DNA of 23,017 nt from CAYFMP01 sp964344215 (GCA_964344215.1 CAYFMP010000062.1:1-23017), one strand, 5' to 3'. Positions 8,490-15,763 are shown, counted from the stretch's first letter. Notes: generated from the sequence alone by a model not told the origin. Program-made: numbers and translations.

Positions 8490-9373
8490 CCGCCAAGGTA
8501 GTGGTCTGGAGCGTAGGACGGAAGGAAGGTCGAGAACAGCCGCCGGTTCGATTGGCCGAAGCGTTGCAGCAGCTCGGCGCGCGCACCGTCGGAAAACATC
8601 CGGTACTTTTCGCCCGGCTGCTTCGGCATGTTGTCCATGAAGTGGGCGGCCAGGGACTGGGCCTCGTCCTTCGACAAAAGCCGGTTGGCCAATCTCTGGA
8701 TCTCGAGGGCGCGCTCCGGGATGCTGGGGTTCTTGATCGGCAGGTTCGAGATGTCGACTTTCATATCGAGGCCGAGCGCCTGGAAGATCGCCTCGATGAA
8801 GTTGGCGCGATCGGCGCTCGCCAGCACCTGTCTCTCGAACGGCACCACGGTGACGTTGTCCGGTCCGAAGCGCTCGGCAAATACGCCGACGACGCCGTCC
8901 CACCGGTAGTTGTCCAAGGGAAGGTCCTCGACGAAGGCCATGAATTCCCGGGTTTCTCCATGCTTAAGCTGTTGGTTGTAAAGGGATTCTATGAACGTGT
9001 CCTGGCGCCTGAGCACGATGATCAGACGGGTTTCGAAACCATCGGTCAGGTACTCGATGATGTCGCACATGGCCTCGCAACGGTTGGCGGCGCCTTTGTC
9101 GTGGGCCAGCCCGAACAGCAATTCCTGGGTCGAGAATACGGAATCGTGGGGGGCCTCCTTGTGACGGACGATGGTGGCGTCGCGGACCGCGCGGAAGGAT
9201 TTCTCGTCGAAACCGGTGATCGGCGACAGCTCTCCCAGGCGATAGTAGATGTCGATATCGAATTCGATGGAGAACCGGACCAGCGCGTTCTTGACGTCGG
9301 GGGTGTTGAAGAACGACTGCACGAACGTCGAGCCGCAGCGTTCGCTTCCGATGTGGAAATGAAACGTCTTCAT
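8486..9373 (-). CDS. Sulfotransferase-like protein
   Basis: 295 residues. The N-terminus FHIGSERCGSTFVQSFF (5-21) has the position and spacing of the 5'-phosphosulfate-binding loop of PAPS sulfotransferases, where HIGxxKTGTT is common. The usual lysine is replaced (SERCGST), a noteworthy deviation. A second segment, RLIIVLRRQDTFIESLYNQQ, resembles the 3'-phosphate-binding motif (R...D...S.Y). If active it would move sulfate from PAPS to a sugar or protein, most economically the flagellin glycan made by neighbouring enzymes (inference). It lies 75 bases after flbT, with no terminator recognised between, and overlaps the cytidylyltransferase by ATGA. Its Shine-Dalgarno sequence is poor, and a 12-base palindrome (9383-9394) sits just before the start codon. 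Confidence 0.7.
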   Translation of the reverse strand: MKTFHFHIGSERCGSTFVQSFFNTPDVKNALVRFSIEFDIDIYYRLGELSPITGFDEKSFRAVRDATIVRHKEAPHDSVFSTQELLFGLAHDKGAANRCEAMCDIIEYLTDGFETRLIIVLRRQDTFIESLYNQQLKHGETREFMAFVEDLPLDNYRWDGVVGVFAERFGPDNVTVVPFERQVLASADRANFIEAIFQALGLDMKVDISNLPIKNPSIPERALEIQRLANRLLSKDEAQSLAAHFMDNMPKQPGEKYRMFSDGARAELLQRFGQSNRRLFSTFLPSYAPDHYLGG

Positions 9374-9448
9374 GATATCGGCCCCGTCGACGGGCGATGA
9401 CCCCGGTGCAGGCCCGCTACCCGGCGGCGCCTTGCAACCGGCAGAACG

Positions 9449-9913
9449 CTATCCGGCCGGTTCCGCGCCCTCGTCGATCGAGGGCTCGGCCAGGTCCATG
9501 GCTTGCGCCTGTTCTTCCATGTCCTTGTGCAGCTGTTCCAAGACTTTGGCTTCATGGGCTATCAGTTTCTGGGTCAGCTTCAGGCCTCTGTAGATCCGGT
9601 CGTTGGCGACGTTGTCCTCGATTTCCTCGGCGATCGGAGCGGTGCTCGGGCAGGCTTTGACGAAATCGGACAGGAACTCGCGGAATCGCTCCAAGTTCTC
9701 TTCCTTCTTGTCGGGGAAGACGTAGGCGCATTGCAGGGCGAAATAGATACGCGAGGCCGGCGTCGCCGTATCCTCGGCCGTCAAAACCTCTTTCTCGCGG
9801 AGAATGGCGGATTCGTTATGGATGACGAATTTCGCATTGATTCCGACGTTCTCGATGACGGCACCGTTGATGATCATCTTGTCGCCGGCCTTGAAATCGA
9901 GTTTTAACGGCAA
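9449..9913 (-). CDS. flbT: Flagellin post-transcriptional regulator FlbT
   Basis: 154 residues starting at TTG 9913. MPLKLDFKAGDKMIINGAVI is the FlbT N-terminal signature, and FVIHNESAILREKEVLT, ASRIYFALQCAYV and an acidic C-terminus agree with the family in length and order. The TTG start is well supported: no ATG precedes the conserved N-terminus, and GGGAAGAG lies five bases upstream. In Caulobacter, FlbT interacts with the flagellin mRNA 5' untranslated region and promotes its decay when the hook-basal body is unfinished; in some other alphaproteobacteria it acts positively. It is divergent from flaF and the flagellin gene, whose leaders are highly structured. The sulfotransferase-like, cytidylyltransferase and neuB genes follow on the same strand and may be co-transcribed. 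Confidence 0.95.
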   Translation of the reverse strand: MPLKLDFKAGDKMIINGAVIENVGINAKFVIHNESAILREKEVLTAEDTATPASRIYFALQCAYVFPDKKEENLERFREFLSDFVKACPSTAPIAEEIEDNVANDRIYRGLKLTQKLIAHEAKVLEQLHKDMEEQAQAMDLAEPSIDEGAEPAG

Positions 9914-9968
9914 GGTAACTCTTCCCTTTTACGATCGAAGAGGCTTGGAACCATGATGTCTGAAGCGT

Positions 9969-9995
9969 ACGTTACCCGCTAATATGGGTCAACGT
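9969..9995. repeat. Imperfect inverted repeat in the flbT-flaF divergent region
   Basis: ACGTTACCC (9969-9977) and GGGT-C-AACGT (9986-9995) are nine-base arms matched except for one extra base, around an AT-rich centre GCTAATAT. It lies midway between the divergent flbT and flaF starts, where an operator serving both promoters would be expected. TAATAT could be a -10 element, but no good -35 accompanies it. Confidence 0.35.
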
Positions 9996-10039
9996 TGCGA
10001 AGGCGCCAGCCCCAAGCCGCTCGGTATTGCGCTACCTGA

Positions 10040-10076
10040 CGGGCCGCGCGCAGGTTTTCTGCGGTCCGCCGGCCCG
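10040..10076 (+). promoter_or_regulatory. Strong hairpin in the flaF 5' leader
   Basis: CGGGCCG (10040-10046) pairs with CGGCCCG (10070-10076). Inside it CGCAG (10049-10053) pairs with CTGCG (10059-10063) around a GTTTT loop. The structure ends 12 bases before the flaF ATG at 10089, so it occupies the ribosome-loading region without a long T tract. It may tune flaF translation. Confidence 0.45.
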
Positions 10077-10088
10077 TGGGAAAATAAC

Positions 10089-10439
10089 ATGATCGACGAT
10101 ACGCAGGTTCTCGATTCGGTCTCCGAAGAGCAGGCCTACCAGCTTTCGGAAGCGGCGATCAGGTTGGATTTGGCGCGCCAGAACCGCGACGGTGATCCGA
10201 CCGCTCTGATCGACGCCCTGAACCAGAATGTCGAGGTTTGGCTGAAGCTTCGCACCATCGTTATGCGCGAAGACTGCTCGTTGCCGGAGAGCACGTGTGT
10301 GAACCTGGTGAAACTCAGCCAGTTCGTCGTCAACAAGACGTTCGGCGCCGGCGACGGGCTGACCGAAGCCGCGTTGGATGCGTTGATTTCCATAAATCTG
10401 CAGATTTCGGAAGGGCTGCTCGAAGGCCGCGCGAACTGA
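10089..10439 (+). CDS. flaF: Flagellar regulator/assembly protein FlaF (copy 1)
   Basis: 116 residues from ATG 10089. The body matches FlaF: EQAYQLSEAAIRLDLARQ, ALIDALNQNVEVWLKLRTIV, a helix of CVNLVKLSQFVVNKTFG, and the C-terminal LDALISINLQISEGL. FlaF is a small alphaproteobacterial protein needed for flagellin synthesis or secretion, acting alongside FlbT. The frame is open upstream to an ATG at 9984, but that start has no Shine-Dalgarno sequence, and the extension would run through the leader hairpin and lacks family resemblance. It lies upstream of and collinear with flagellin, and divergent from flbT. A second, more diverged FlaF is encoded at 19965-20450. Confidence 0.9.
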   Translation: MIDDTQVLDSVSEEQAYQLSEAAIRLDLARQNRDGDPTALIDALNQNVEVWLKLRTIVMREDCSLPESTCVNLVKLSQFVVNKTFGAGDGLTEAALDALISINLQISEGLLEGRAN

Positions 10440-10492
10440 CCTTCGGTTCGCGTGCGGGAAAACTAAGAGGCTAACCCCCGAAAAAAAATTAC

Positions 10493-10521
10493 TTTACATT
10501 CGAACCGGCAGATGGTAGGCA
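10493..10521 (+). promoter_or_regulatory. Weak candidate promoter for flagellin
   Basis: TTTACA (10493-10498), a 17-base spacer and TAGGCA (10516-10521). A start about seven bases on would place transcription just before the first leader hairpin at 10530. The -10 match is poor, and neither sigma-54 GG-N10-GC nor sigma-28 TAAA-N15-GCCGATAA sites were found nearby, so this is only the best of weak options. Confidence 0.2.
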
Positions 10522-10529
10522 GGCTGTGT

Positions 10530-10609
10530 TCGGAAATCTGTGAATCGGATTCCGAGCGGTGACTAGGCCGAACAGAAAAAGTTCGGAAGCAGAACTCTAG
10601 AAAGGAGTT
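10530..10609 (+). promoter_or_regulatory. Structured flagellin 5' leader with alternative pairings over the ribosome binding site
   Basis: Hairpin A pairs TCGGAAATC (10530-10538) with GATTCCGA (10548-10555) with one bulged base. Hairpin 1:2 pairs CCGAAC (10568-10573) with GTTCGG (10581-10586). Hairpin 3:4 pairs AACTC (10593-10597) with GAGTT (10605-10609) and buries the Shine-Dalgarno AAGGAG (10602-10607). The alternative hairpin 2:3 pairs AGTTC (10580-10584) with GAACT (10592-10596); it excludes both others and frees the Shine-Dalgarno. All three loops are seven bases and purine-rich. The pairings are read from sequence; the regulatory role, perhaps through FlbT, is inference. Confidence 0.5.
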
Positions 10610-10614
10610 ATCGA

Positions 10615-11769
10615 ATGTCTGACGTCACACTTTCGTCTGCAGTGCGCAGCACACTGCTCTCTTTGCAGAACACCACAGACCTCATCGACCGGACGCAGGA
10701 CCGTCTGTCGACGGGTCTTAAAGTGGCCAGCGCCATCGATGACCCGGTCGCCTTTTTCCAGGCCAAGACCCTGAACGACAGGGCCTTCGACTTCACCGAG
10801 AAGAAGGACGGCATCGACCAGGGCATCAGTTCGTTGTCGACGGCGCTGGAAGGCGTCGAGGCGATCGAAAACATCGTCCGCCAGCTCAAAGGTGTGGCGA
10901 CCAGCCTGAAGTCTGCGACCGGCACCCAGTTCACCGACCTGATCACGCAGTACAACAGCCTGCGCACGCAGATCGGCAACCTGGCCGACGACACCACGTA
11001 TCAGGGCGTCAACCTGATCAACTCGACGACGGAGACGCTGTCGGTCAGCTTCAGCGAGCAGACCGCCAGCCTGCTGACGGTCAACGCCGTCAACGTCCGC
11101 GAGAGCGGTCTCTCGCTGAACGACCTGGCCGCGGCCGGTGGCACCACCTTCAACTATTCGGCCGATGCCAGCCTGGCGTTCTCGAACGGTGTCAACATCG
11201 TGCTGACCTATCAGGGCACCCAACAGACCGTAAACACCAACGCCATCGTCGTCACCTACGGCACGGTGTCGGTTAACCTGTCGGTGCTGTCCGGCGATTC
11301 GAGCGGCTTGGTGCTTTCGGCCGGCGACGTCATCACGGTCGATCTCAACACCTCGATCACCACCAACGTCGGCGTCACCTCGAACGGCACCAACTTCATC
11401 GGCGTCATCGCCGCCGGTTCGCAGGCGTTCACCATCACCGGCGCCGCCGGCACTGCGACCGTCGACTATGTGGTGGAGGGTACCGCCGCCGACGTCGACA
11501 TCATCATCACCCGCTTGGATTCGGCGCTGACGACGCTGCGTTCGAACGCGCAGACGCTGGGTTCGAACGTGGCCCTGCTTCAGACCCGCCTCGACTTCAC
11601 GGAAGTCTACGTCAACGAGCTCGAAGGCGGATCGGCGAAGCTGACCTTGGCCGACATCAACGAGGAAGGCGCCAACCTGCTGGCCCTGCAGACGAGGCAG
11701 CAGCTCGGCATCAGCTCGCTGGCCTTCGCCGGTCAGGCCGAACAGGGCATCCTGGCGCTGTTCAGATAA
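10615..11769 (+). CDS. Flagellin
   Basis: 384 residues, no cysteine. The conserved N-terminal D0/D1 helices run to about residue 150: LLSLQNTTDLIDRTQDRLSTG, VASAIDDPVAFFQAKTLNDRA and YNSLRTQIGNLADDTTYQGVNLI cover the standard flagellin signatures. The C-terminal D1/D0 part includes NVALLQTRLDFTEVYVNEL, TLADINEEGANLLALQTRQQLG and the terminal ILALFR. Between about 165 and 305 is a Thr/Ser/Gly/Val-rich beta insert (D2/D3), surface-exposed in filaments and the likely site of O-glycosylation by the neighbouring Maf and glycosyltransferases (inference). AAGGAG lies seven bases before ATG within a leader that can sequester it. Two tandem terminators follow. It is the only typical flagellin in the window. 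Confidence 0.95.
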   Translation: MSDVTLSSAVRSTLLSLQNTTDLIDRTQDRLSTGLKVASAIDDPVAFFQAKTLNDRAFDFTEKKDGIDQGISSLSTALEGVEAIENIVRQLKGVATSLKSATGTQFTDLITQYNSLRTQIGNLADDTTYQGVNLINSTTETLSVSFSEQTASLLTVNAVNVRESGLSLNDLAAAGGTTFNYSADASLAFSNGVNIVLTYQGTQQTVNTNAIVVTYGTVSVNLSVLSGDSSGLVLSAGDVITVDLNTSITTNVGVTSNGTNFIGVIAAGSQAFTITGAAGTATVDYVVEGTAADVDIIITRLDSALTTLRSNAQTLGSNVALLQTRLDFTEVYVNELEGGSAKLTLADINEEGANLLALQTRQQLGISSLAFAGQAEQGILALFR

Positions 11770-11787
11770 ACCTAGTCACCGGATAAA

Positions 11788-11818
11788 CGGGCGCATCACA
11801 CCCTTGCGCCCGGTTTTT
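11788..11818 (+). terminator. Flagellin terminator 1
   Basis: CGGGCGC (11788-11794) and GCGCCCG (11806-11812) form a perfect seven-pair stem with an 11-base loop, followed by G and five T. It lies 19 bases after the flagellin stop. Confidence 0.65.
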
Positions 11819-11839
11819 CCGGTCCGACTGTCAAGGAGA

Positions 11840-11875
11840 CGCCGCCGCCAGAAAGGTCGGCGGCGATCTTCTTTT
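11840..11875 (+). terminator. Flagellin terminator 2 (tandem)
   Basis: CGCCGCC (11840-11846) and GGCGGCG (11856-11862) form a seven-pair stem with a nine-base loop, followed by ATCTTC and seven T (11869-11875). It backs up the first terminator before the convergent gene ending at 11908. Confidence 0.6.
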
Positions 11876-11907
11876 TTTCGATCCGGTTTGGGGACTGCCG
11901 TTTCCGG

Positions 11908-13443
11908 TCAGGGTCCGCCGCCAAGCCGGCCCAGTGCGACCTTGAGGTCTTCGACAACCGGCGCCCAGTCTTCATCGTCGCGCTTCCGGTAAAGTCGCAC
12001 GCTCGGGTAGAGGGGCGTATCGGCGCCGTCGAACGGCCAGCGCCAATCGGGTACCCGCGGCAGCATCAACCAGGTTGGTTTGCCCATGGCGCCGGCCAGA
12101 TGCGCGGCCGCCGTATCGACGCCGATCACCAGATCCATGGCGCGGATGGCGGCGGCGGTGTCGGCGAAGCTTCGGAAATCACGGCCCAAGTCGGTCAGTC
12201 GGTCTTCGAACCCGCAATCGGCGATCGCCGCCGCTGCCTCACCCACCTGGAGGCTGTAGAACGCGGCGTGCCCGGCTTCGAACAGCGGCCCCAGTTCGTG
12301 CAACGGACACGACCGGTCGGCGTCGTTTTCGTGCTCCGGGTTTCCCGCCCATACGATGCCGACGCGCGGCGTTGGCCCGTCGAGCGCCAACCCGACGTCC
12401 GGCGGCGGCTCCACGTAGGGGCCGGGTGGCGCCGATTCGATCTCCGTCATCCCGAGCAGATGCGGGAGGCTCATCAACGGCGCGTAGAGGTCGAACTCGG
12501 GCGGCGGCTCGCCGAAACCGGCGACGCCGTCGACGCCGTCGACCCAACCGGCGACGTCGACCAAGGACGGGTGGCAATAGACGCGGACGAAGGCTCCGGC
12601 GTCGGCAACGACGGGCACGTAGCGAAGGAAATGGATGGCGTCGCCTTGGCCCTGTTCGGCGTAAAGCAGAATACGCCGCCCGGCCGGATCCTCGCCGTTC
12701 CAGGGTTGCTCGGAAGTGACGGGAAAGCGCAACTCCTGCACCAGCCGCCGCCATTCATGCTCGGCGAAGCCGGCTTCCATGTCGCCGGCGCGGAGCAGGG
12801 CGAACGCGAGGTTGACGTGAGCGAGGACATTGTCCGGATCGATGCCGACGGCTTTCTGCAGGCGCTGCACGGCTGGTTCGGGGCGGCCGTCGCGCAACTC
12901 GGTGAGGCCGAGATTGATCCAGCCTTGAACGTGCTCGGGATGGCCGTTGACGAGCCTCTCGAAGACCTCCCGTGCCTCCTCCCACCGTCGCCCCCGATAT
13001 CGAACGTTGCCGAGGTTGAGCAGTGATTTGGGGTCGTCCGGCCGCAACGCCAGGACCCGTTCCAAACAAATGGCGGCATCGTCGAGCGCGCCGTCGTCGG
13101 CATGGCCGCGTCCCAGGTTGAACAGCGCATCGGCGTGGTTCGGGACGAGGCCGACGGTTCTCGACCACTGCTCCATGGCCGGGCCGCGTTTGCCCATGGC
13201 GTTGAGAATGACGCCGAAGTTGTAGGCGATGTCGGCCCGCTCCGGCAGCTTGGCGACGGCCTGCTCGAAAAACGTCTGGGACTCGGCGTACATGCCGCTC
13301 TCGCCGGTTATGACGGCCAGCAGGTAAAGCGCTTCGTCGCATTCATCGCCGTCGACCAGACGGCGACAGAGTTTGGACGCTTCGTCGAGCCGGCCGGCCT
13401 GAATCAGGCGCTTCGCTTCGTCGAGGTCCTTGGCAACGGACAC
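11908..13443 (-). CDS. TPR protein with GT9/heptosyltransferase-like glycosyltransferase domain (paralogue 2)
   Basis: 511 residues from GTG 13443, chosen because AAGGAA sits just upstream and the protein then begins VSVAKDLDEAKRLIQAGRLDEA, a clean TPR start. The frame extends upstream to 13686, but that part is inside the maf gene and arginine-rich. About seven TPR units fill residues 5-240 (for example LFNLGRGHADDGALDDAAIC). The catalytic region has LLYAEQGQGDAIHFLRYVP, RVGIVWAGNPEHENDADRS, and VDTAAAHLAGAMGKPTWLM with PDWRW. These blocks match the enzyme at 5572-6669, which has a shorter TPR array. The family transfers sugars from nucleotide donors; acceptors are unknown here. It follows maf by 65 bases and is probably in the same transcript, implying flagellin glycan work (inference). 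Confidence 0.88.
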   Translation of the reverse strand: MSVAKDLDEAKRLIQAGRLDEASKLCRRLVDGDECDEALYLLAVITGESGMYAESQTFFEQAVAKLPERADIAYNFGVILNAMGKRGPAMEQWSRTVGLVPNHADALFNLGRGHADDGALDDAAICLERVLALRPDDPKSLLNLGNVRYRGRRWEEAREVFERLVNGHPEHVQGWINLGLTELRDGRPEPAVQRLQKAVGIDPDNVLAHVNLAFALLRAGDMEAGFAEHEWRRLVQELRFPVTSEQPWNGEDPAGRRILLYAEQGQGDAIHFLRYVPVVADAGAFVRVYCHPSLVDVAGWVDGVDGVAGFGEPPPEFDLYAPLMSLPHLLGMTEIESAPPGPYVEPPPDVGLALDGPTPRVGIVWAGNPEHENDADRSCPLHELGPLFEAGHAAFYSLQVGEAAAAIADCGFEDRLTDLGRDFRSFADTAAAIRAMDLVIGVDTAAAHLAGAMGKPTWLMLPRVPDWRWPFDGADTPLYPSVRLYRKRDDEDWAPVVEDLKVALGRLGGGP

Positions 13444-13508
13444 CGGTTTCCTTCCGTCTTCGATAGCGCCCGAAACCGCGACCGGCCGGCGGCCAGGCGA
13501 GGCTGAAA

Positions 13509-15554
13509 TCAGGCGGAGGCTTTCAACGCGTCGCGCGGACCGGCCTCGGCGGACAGGGTGCCGACAGCTTCGACCGTGGTGTCGCGAAGCCAGTTGACCA
13601 GGTCGATGAGCTCCTGCTTGCCGATCTGGTCGAATTCCTCGATCCGTTCGCGGTCGGTCAACCGTTCGCGGTAGTATTCGAAACACATCACCGACATATA
13701 GATCGATCCCCTGTACAACAGGGCCATGGCAGCCAATTCGCGGGTCGACGTGTCTTCCAGGATCTTGATCAGCTCGGTCAGATAGCCCTTGTCGGCGAAG
13801 TTCGCCATCCCCTCGAACGCTTCTCGGACGGTCTGGATGTAGTTGGTGAAGGACTTGACCATGACGTCGTCCTGCCAGAACGCATCGAAGGTTTCGGCCG
13901 AATAGACCGGGAAGCCGTCGACGATCTCATCGATCCGTGCATGCTTGCCGCCGTCGACCTCGTCGAGTTCGATCGACCGCGTTCCCTTGGTCACCGTTCC
14001 GTCGATCAAGGCGCCGTTCGAGCAATTGAAATAGGTGCGGCCGATGGCGATCGACTTCATGGCGTTGGCCATTGAATCACGCGCCCAATAGAGCCCCATC
14101 GACGTGTAGCAGGTGCCGCCGAAGTTGCCGGGGATGGGGATCGAATAGGTCTGGTCGGCGAACACCGCGCCCTCCGTGTAATGGTAGGCGTCTTTCGAGT
14201 GGTGAACGTCCGGGTTCATCGATCCCATGTCGGTGCCGAACATATAGAACTCGCGACAGCCGATCTCCTGGGCGAACGAGATGCCGGCGTTGGTCACGGT
14301 CGGATTGCAGTACCGCAGGGTTTGCGATTCGGTCTGGTTCCAGATCGGATAGGGGCTCAGCGAACCGCGCATGTAGAAGACGATGTTCTCGAAGAACTGC
14401 AGCACCTGGCGTTCGCCGGTCACCGAACAGAGCAGGGTCACCGACGACAGATCGTGCTCGGCGGCGACCTGGGCGATCAGCGGGAAAGCGCCGTCGTTCT
14501 CGACTTCGATCTGGAAGTCCGGGACGATGCCGTTGACCATCAGCGGCCGGATCGCCGAGCCGCATGACAGGATGATGGCCTTGTCTGCGTTGTCCTTGAT
14601 GAAGGCGATGTCGCGGTCGAGCGACGGGCCGCTTCCGACGATGAAGGCGGGCAACGACATGAACTTCTCCGGCGGCCGCAGGTAGAGCCGCGAGGTGCCC
14701 GGGTAGAGGTTGCCGTGGGCGTTCTTGATCATCAGGATCTCGTCGTCGAGGAAACCGAGCCCGGCGACGATCAGATCGCGGTCTTCCAACAGGATCTGCG
14801 AGGTCTTGGAGAAGATGGCGTTGTTGTAGTGCGAGAACACGTACATGCCATCGAGCGAGCACGGATTGGTGCCGCGCACCGTGTAACGGATGTTCCTCGA
14901 CAGCGCCTCGGGGTTGTTGTCGATGTAGAAGGCGACCTTGCCGTCGATCTTCTCGAAGTGCTCGAACAGCGCCTTCCAGTCATAGACCTCGAGCGACAGG
15001 CTGAGGAATTCGAGATTGGGTTCGACCAGGACCAGGGCCTGGCAATTGGTGCGTTCGATCAGCGGGTCGAGGTGTCCGGCCAAGCCGATGCCGAAACTGA
15101 GCACGAAATAGGCCTCCTCGGTGACCGGCGAGGGCGCGAACTCCATGCCGGCCTCGGTCCCGCGCAGCACGACGTTGTGCAGGAACTTGCCGGCGTAGGT
15201 ATCGAACTGCTGCGGGGTCAGCGTGGCGATGGAAAAACGCACCGGATCGCGCCAGAACCCTTTCATCTGCTCGGCGACGTAGGTATCGGCTTTCCTGTTG
15301 TAGAAGTACTGATCGTTGAACACCGCATCGGCAAGGCCGGCGTCGTCGAACTCGAGGCGGGAGATCGGCTTGAAGTCGACGAGCTTGGCGTGCAGGTCGG
15401 GCTGGTGCTTCTCGAACGCGGCGAGGTTGCGCTGTCGCAGTTTGAGCCGGTCCTTTTCCGTCGGCTTGCCCTTCTTGGCGGCGGATTTCTTCTTGGTTGT
15501 CTTTTTTACGGGGGTCTTTTTCGGCTTCTTGGAGGGGGTGTTTGCGCTTGCCAT
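13509..15554 (-). CDS. Motility accessory factor (Maf/DUF115) flagellin glycosyltransferase
   Basis: 681 residues. The central region carries the Maf/DUF115 (MptE-like) signature: PAFIVGSGPSLDRDIAFIKD with GSGPSLD at 307-313, then IILSCGSAIRPLMVNGIVPDFQ and, further on, AQEIGCREFYMFGTDMGS. An N-terminal block (residues 70-200, YFVLSFGIGLAGHLDPLIE) and a helical C-terminus flank it, as usual for Maf. Maf proteins transfer nonulosonic acids such as pseudaminic or legionaminic acid onto flagellin Ser/Thr in the cytoplasm, which fits the CMP-nonulosonate genes at 6683-8489 and the flagellin next door. Unusually, residues 9-30 are a dense Lys/Ala/Thr tail like histone H1. The Shine-Dalgarno sequence is weak. 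A TPR glycosyltransferase follows 65 bases downstream. Confidence 0.9.
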   Translation of the reverse strand: MASANTPSKKPKKTPVKKTTKKKSAAKKGKPTEKDRLKLRQRNLAAFEKHQPDLHAKLVDFKPISRLEFDDAGLADAVFNDQYFYNRKADTYVAEQMKGFWRDPVRFSIATLTPQQFDTYAGKFLHNVVLRGTEAGMEFAPSPVTEEAYFVLSFGIGLAGHLDPLIERTNCQALVLVEPNLEFLSLSLEVYDWKALFEHFEKIDGKVAFYIDNNPEALSRNIRYTVRGTNPCSLDGMYVFSHYNNAIFSKTSQILLEDRDLIVAGLGFLDDEILMIKNAHGNLYPGTSRLYLRPPEKFMSLPAFIVGSGPSLDRDIAFIKDNADKAIILSCGSAIRPLMVNGIVPDFQIEVENDGAFPLIAQVAAEHDLSSVTLLCSVTGERQVLQFFENIVFYMRGSLSPYPIWNQTESQTLRYCNPTVTNAGISFAQEIGCREFYMFGTDMGSMNPDVHHSKDAYHYTEGAVFADQTYSIPIPGNFGGTCYTSMGLYWARDSMANAMKSIAIGRTYFNCSNGALIDGTVTKGTRSIELDEVDGGKHARIDEIVDGFPVYSAETFDAFWQDDVMVKSFTNYIQTVREAFEGMANFADKGYLTELIKILEDTSTRELAAMALLYRGSIYMSVMCFEYYRERLTDRERIEEFDQIGKQELIDLVNWLRDTTVEAVGTLSAEAGPRDALKASA

Positions 15555-15682
15555 GCTCGACGAACCGGAAATTTGTGAGAGGGATGAATAGACCCGAAAG
15601 ATATTCGGCGAAAAGTGTCAAAGGAAAATTAACACCTCGCGGTATATCATTCACGCCAACTTTGCACGGTCATCGGCAGGCG

Positions 15683-15696
15683 AAAGGAAAACCTTT
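15683..15696 (+). repeat. Small inverted repeat in the maf-15817 intergenic region
   Basis: AAAGG-AAAA-CCTTT followed by two more T. It is A/T-rich and weak, one of two inverted repeats in the 262-base divergent gap 15555-15816. Confidence 0.2.
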
Positions 15697-15726
15697 TTGA
15701 AACAGCACGTTGAGGCTTTTCCAGCC

Positions 15727-15763
15727 GGCCCGAAATCGGTGAAACCAGTGGCAATCTCGGGCC
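15727..15763 (+). repeat. Inverted repeat with T tract upstream of the helical protein gene
   Basis: GGCCCGA (15727-15733) and TCGGGCC (15757-15763) are perfect seven-base arms 23 bases apart, with TTTT immediately after. As RNA it resembles a leader terminator; as DNA it flanks the region just before a TATAAA box. Its role is unknown. Confidence 0.35.

Noticed and set aside
8490..8903. N-terminal extension of the cytidylyltransferase frame
   Set aside because: It overlaps the sulfotransferase-like gene, is arginine-rich and has no family resemblance; the MTTAAVIQARM start at 8489 fits the family exactly.
9383..9394. Palindrome CCCGTCGACGGG before the sulfotransferase-like gene
   Set aside because: Only a four-pair hairpin is possible, and such palindromes are common in GC-rich DNA; kept only as a remark in the gene entry.
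9984..10088. Upstream ATG for flaF at 9984
   Set aside because: No Shine-Dalgarno, no FlaF similarity in the added 35 residues, and the stretch forms the leader hairpin.
13444..13686. N-terminal extension of the second TPR/glycosyltransferase
   Set aside because: It runs through the maf coding region with shadow-type composition; GTG 13443 has a good Shine-Dalgarno and begins the first TPR.
15616..15621. TTGACA -35 box on the minus strand for maf
   Set aside because: No -10-like hexamer lies 16-18 bases downstream; the nearest AT-rich hexamers are at 12 and 23.
15749..15763. Sigma-54 promoter (TGGCA...) upstream of 15817
   Set aside because: The base pair ten bases after GG is CC, not the required GC; GC appears only at a nine-base spacing.
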